Made by a program: the position numbers and the translations under genes. Under the pieces are notes generated by a model that saw only the letters and a program-made list of their open reading frames with translations, was not told the DNA's origin and ran no database searches. Positions 38,602-41,449 of a stretch of DNA of 41,449 bases are shown one piece after another (position 1 is the stretch's first letter; every line of letters starts with the position of its first letter). Origin of the DNA: Paracoccaceae bacterium (lineage in GTDB: Bacteria > Pseudomonadota > Alphaproteobacteria > Rhodobacterales > Rhodobacteraceae); NCBI GenBank assembly GCA_020832705.1, contig JAFIEE010000007.1:1-41449 (forward strand), read 5' to 3'.

Positions 38602-40335
38602 TCAGATATCCATGTAGACATGGGCTTCGGCTTTGGCGCCCGGATGCGTCACCGCGCCAAGCCGGGTGGAGCCGACCTGCATTGCGTATTTCCACAGTGC
38701 GCCCGAGGCATAGATGGTCTGGCGCGGGCCTTGCCAGTCTGCCTTGCGCGCGGCCAGTTCGTCTTCGGACAGGTCCACGGACAATTCGCCCCTGAGCGCG
38801 TCGATGGTGATCATGTCACCATCGCGCAGCAGCGCGATGGGGCCGCCATGCGCGGCCTCGGGGCCCACGTGACCCACGCAGAAGCCGCGCGTGGCGCCGG
38901 AAAACCGCCCGTCGGTGATCAGCGCCACCTGCTTGCCGCGCCCCTGTCCGCTGATGGCGGCGGTGGTGGCCAGCATCTCGCGCATGCCGGGGCCACCGGC
39001 GGGGCCTTCGTTGCGGATGACAATCACCTCGCCGTCACGGTATTCGCGCGCCTTGACGGCGGCAAAGGCGTCTTCCTCGCATTCGAAGACGCGGGCGGGG
39101 CCGGTGAAGACCTGCTCTGCCTCGCTCATGCCCGCAACCTTCACGATCGCCCCTTCGGGCGCAAGGTTGCCTTTCAGGCCCACGACACCGCCGGTTTTCG
39201 TGATCGGCGTGGCCGCAGGATAGATCACGCGGCCATCGGCCTCGCGCGTGACGATGTCCAGCTCCTCGCCCATGGTGCGGCCGGTGGCGGTCATGCAATC
39301 CTCATGGATCAGGCCCAGCTTGCGCAGTTCCTTCATGACAACAGGCACGCCGCCGGCCTCGTACATGTCCTTGGCGACGAATTTCCCACCCGGTTTCAGA
39401 TCGACGAAATAGGGCGTGTCGCGGAAGATGTCGCAGACGTCGAACAGGTCGAAATCGATCCCGGCCTCATGCGCGATGGCGGGCAGGTGGAGCCCCGCAT
39501 TGGTGGAACCGCCGGTGCAGGCCACGATCCGGGCGGCATTTTCCAGCGACTTGCGGGTGACGATATCGCGGGCGCGGATGTTGCGCTCGATCAGGGTCAT
39601 GACGGCCACGCCCGAGGCCTCGCAATACTGGTCGCGGCTTTCATAGGGCGCGGGCGCGCCGCTGGAATTGGGCAGCGCCAGGCCGATCGCCTCGGACACG
39701 CAGGCCATGGTGTTGGCGGTGAACTGGCCGCCACAGGCGCCCGCCGAGGGGCAGGCCACACGCTCGAGGATCGCAAGCTCGGCGTCCGAGTAATTGCCGG
39801 CCTGATGCTGGCCCACGGCCTCGAACACGTCCTGCACGGTGACGTCGCGGCCATCCAGCCGCCCCGGCAGGATCGAACCGCCGTAGATGAACACCGACGG
39901 CGTGTTCAGCCGCACCATCGCCATCATCATCCCCGGCAGCGACTTGTCGCAGCCCGCAAGGCCCACGATCGCGTCATAGCAATGCCCGCGCATGGTCAGT
40001 TCCACCGTGTCGGCAATCGCCTCGCGCGAGGCGAGCGACGAGCGCATGCCCTCGTGCCCCATGGCGATGCCATCGGTCACGGTGATGGTGGTGAATTCGC
40101 GCGGCGTGCCGCCGCCCATCTTTACCCCGTGTTTCACGGCCTGCGCCTGACGGTTCAGGGCGATGTTGCAGGGCGCGGCCTCGTTCCAGCAGGTGGCGAC
40201 ACCGACCCAGGGCTGGTGAATTTCCTCCTCGGAGATGCCCATCGCATAGAAGTAGCTGCGATGCGGGGCGCGGGCCGGGCCTTCGGTGACGTGGCGCGAG
40301 GGCAGGCGGGACTTGTCGAAACGGCTCTGGCTCAT
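38602..40335 (-). CDS. ilvD: Dihydroxy-acid dehydratase
   Basis: GGAGG five bases before the ATG at 40335 ([33 protein letters not shown]) fixes the start; the track ORF is over-long. The 577 residues match IlvD, which dehydrates 2,3-dihydroxy acids in valine, isoleucine and leucine synthesis. The three iron-sulfur cysteines are visible in [28 protein letters not shown] and [53 protein letters not shown] and the C-terminal [24 protein letters not shown] complete the pattern. The ATCWN and [10 protein letters not shown] spacing suggests a [2Fe-2S] type (inference). The unknown lipoprotein gene follows immediately. Confidence 0.96.
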   Translation of the reverse strand: MSQSRFDKSRLPSRHVTEGPARAPHRSYFYAMGISEEEIHQPWVGVATCWNEAAPCNIALNRQAQAVKHGVKMGGGTPREFTTITVTDGIAMGHEGMRSSLASREAIADTVELTMRGHCYDAIVGLAGCDKSLPGMMMAMVRLNTPSVFIYGGSILPGRLDGRDVTVQDVFEAVGQHQAGNYSDAELAILERVACPSAGACGGQFTANTMACVSEAIGLALPNSSGAPAPYESRDQYCEASGVAVMTLIERNIRARDIVTRKSLENAARIVACTGGSTNAGLHLPAIAHEAGIDFDLFDVCDIFRDTPYFVDLKPGGKFVAKDMYEAGGVPVVMKELRKLGLIHEDCMTATGRTMGEELDIVTREADGRVIYPAATPITKTGGVVGLKGNLAPEGAIVKVAGMSEAEQVFTGPARVFECEEDAFAAVKAREYRDGEVIVIRNEGPAGGPGMREMLATTAAISGQGRGKQVALITDGRFSGATRGFCVGHVGPEAAHGGPIALLRDGDMITIDALRGELSVDLSEDELAARKADWQGPRQTIYASGALWKYAMQVGSTRLGAVTHPGAKAEAHVYMDI

Positions 40336-40432
40336 GGGCTCCTCCCGAAATCTGGCCGGATGCTGGCTTGGGCTCCGGGATAGCGCCGGGCCGGGGCGGG
40401 GGCAAGAGCGGTTGCCCCTTGCGGGCGCTGGA

Positions 40433-41281
40433 TCAGCGATGGTGCGGACGCCACAGCGCCAGCGCGACCCCGCCCAGCACCAGCGCCGCGGCCAGCCAGA
40501 AGCGCAGGTCCGGCACCTCGGCCAGCAGCACGAACCCGCCCGCCGCGGCAATGAGCGGCACCGAAAGCTGCGCTACCCCCGCCCCCGAAGCGCTGAGCCG
40601 GGGCAGCACCGCATACCACAGCGCATAGCCCAGGCCCGAGGTCACCACCCCCGAGACGATGGCCAGCGCCATGCCGGGGGCTGTCGGGGCAACCGTGTCC
40701 GGCCAGGGCAGCAGCACCGCCAGGGCCAGCGGCGTGGCAAGGGCGAAGTTCGCCGCCGTGGCGGCCAGCGGGTCCGACGCCCGGCGCCCGGCGAGCGAAT
40801 AGACCCCCCAGCCAAGCGCTGCGGCCAGCATCAGCGCCGTGGCCAGGGGCGGCAGGGGCGGCACCGGCCCGGTCGGCCACAGCAGGACCGCCAGCCCGCC
40901 GAAGGCGAGCGCCGCGCCCGCGATCCGGCGCGCGCCCGTGGCCTCGCGCGCCAGCAGGGCGCCGGCGAACATGGTCACCTGCACGCCGCCGAACAGGATC
41001 AGCGCGCCGACACCGGCATCAAGCGTGACATAGGCGTAGGAGAAGCCAAGCATGTAGAGTGCGAGCGCCAGGGCCTGCAGCGCCCGCCCGGGGCCGCGCA
41101 GCGCAGGCCATGCGCCGCGTCGCAGGGCCACCAGCGCCCAGAGCGCCAGCGCCCCCGCGCCCAGCCGCAGCGCCGCGAAGGCGCCGGGACCGATCAGGCC
41201 CTCGGCCAGCGCCAGCCGGTTGAGCACCGAATTGGCGGCAAAGGCGGTCATCGTCAGGGCGGCAAGAAGAAACAGGCGCAT
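40433..41281 (-). CDS. EamA/DMT family transporter
   Basis: The 282-residue protein has ten predicted helices arranged as two EamA repeats. The first begins [45 protein letters not shown] and includes [37 protein letters not shown]; the second starts near [25 protein letters not shown] and ends ARPELRF-type [22 protein letters not shown]. Members of the drug/metabolite superfamily export amino acids, nucleosides or other small molecules; nothing here fixes the substrate. It lies 97 bases upstream of ilvD on the same strand and may share its transcript, which would make an amino-acid exporter plausible but unproven. Confidence 0.9.
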   Translation of the reverse strand: MRLFLLAALTMTAFAANSVLNRLALAEGLIGPGAFAALRLGAGALALWALVALRRGAWPALRGPGRALQALALALYMLGFSYAYVTLDAGVGALILFGGVQVTMFAGALLAREATGARRIAGAALAFGGLAVLLWPTGPVPPLPPLATALMLAAALGWGVYSLAGRRASDPLAATAANFALATPLALAVLLPWPDTVAPTAPGMALAIVSGVVTSGLGYALWYAVLPRLSASGAGVAQLSVPLIAAAGGFVLLAEVPDLRFWLAAALVLGGVALALWRPHHR

Positions 41282-41449
41282 GGCGCTTCGTGCCTGCCCC
41301 GGCGCCCGACCGCAAGCCCCGCCGCCGCGCGCCGCCGCCCGCTGGCGCCCGCCGCCGCCCGCTGCCGGATGCGGTCCGAACCGGTCCGCCCCGGCGACTG
41401 GCGCGCAAGGGGCAACGGGGCGCTCCCGCCCGTCTTCCGTCGGCTGACG
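41282..41449. other. Right-edge region with no recognised gene
   Basis: These 168 bases upstream of the EamA gene are dominated by GCC/CGC runs (for example CCGCCGCGCGCCGCCGCCCGC). The listed ORFs across them look like composition artefacts. The EamA promoter should lie here but I could not point to it. Confidence 0.4.

Noticed and set aside
38602-40551. Long 649-residue version of IlvD
   Set aside because: GGAGG before the ATG at 40335 and the usual IlvD N-terminus show the extra 72 residues are upstream DNA overlapping the EamA gene.

Overview
The window is about 70% GC throughout and is packed with coupled genes. It has the look of a Rhodobacterales alphaproteobacterium (Rhodobacter/Paracoccus/roseobacter type). 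The support is the overall protein flavour: OPG genes, a BCCT carrier, a non-pyrrolysine MttB-like protein, an ilvD/guaA style typical of the group, and GC-rich dyad repeats after stop codons. This placement is by pattern recognition only; no search was run. I saw no rRNA, tRNA, CRISPR array, prophage or insertion sequence.

Left end, 1-8405: an envelope-glycan/lipid region. A minus-strand, translationally coupled trio encodes a CDP-alcohol phosphatidyltransferase, a membrane alkaline-phosphatase/sulfatase-superfamily (LtaS/OpgB-like) transferase and a flippase-like membrane protein cut by the window edge. Divergent from it on the plus strand are cytochrome b561, an OpgH glucosyltransferase fused to a C-terminal SAM methyltransferase, and OpgG. 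Together they may build and decorate osmoregulated periplasmic glucans (OPGs).

8566-13033: an NMT1-type ABC importer (binding protein, ATPase, and one polypeptide carrying two permease domains) followed closely by a family-4-like glycosyltransferase.

13005-19458, minus strand: an exopolysaccharide operon reading Alg44-like (PilZ-like/HlyD), Alg8-like synthase, Wza-type outer-membrane lipoprotein, E. coli-type UDP-glucose dehydrogenase, and a same-length paralog of that dehydrogenase that has lost the catalytic cysteine and the NAD-binding residues. This active/inactive pair is one of the two strongest oddities; the OpgH-methyltransferase fusion is the other.

19711-25081, minus strand: a BCCT transporter with a universal stress protein, a 2-hydroxyacid dehydrogenase, a CsaA-like tRNA-binding protein overlapping proC, and a YbjN protein. 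A five-copy 15-bp tandem repeat lies after the hydroxyacid dehydrogenase.

25461-30314, plus strand: modABC molybdate importer, then the kbl-tdh threonine degradation pair, whose putative promoter overlaps the modC stop codon.

30482-41281: a UPF0178 protein and S-formylglutathione hydrolase, an AEC transporter with a divergent TetR regulator, a VIT-family protein, guaA, an MttB-like methyltransferase, a small lipoprotein, ilvD and an EamA transporter. A roughly 120-bp repeat occurs twice (34281-34399 and 37815-37934), each time just after a stop codon and in the same orientation as the gene it follows.
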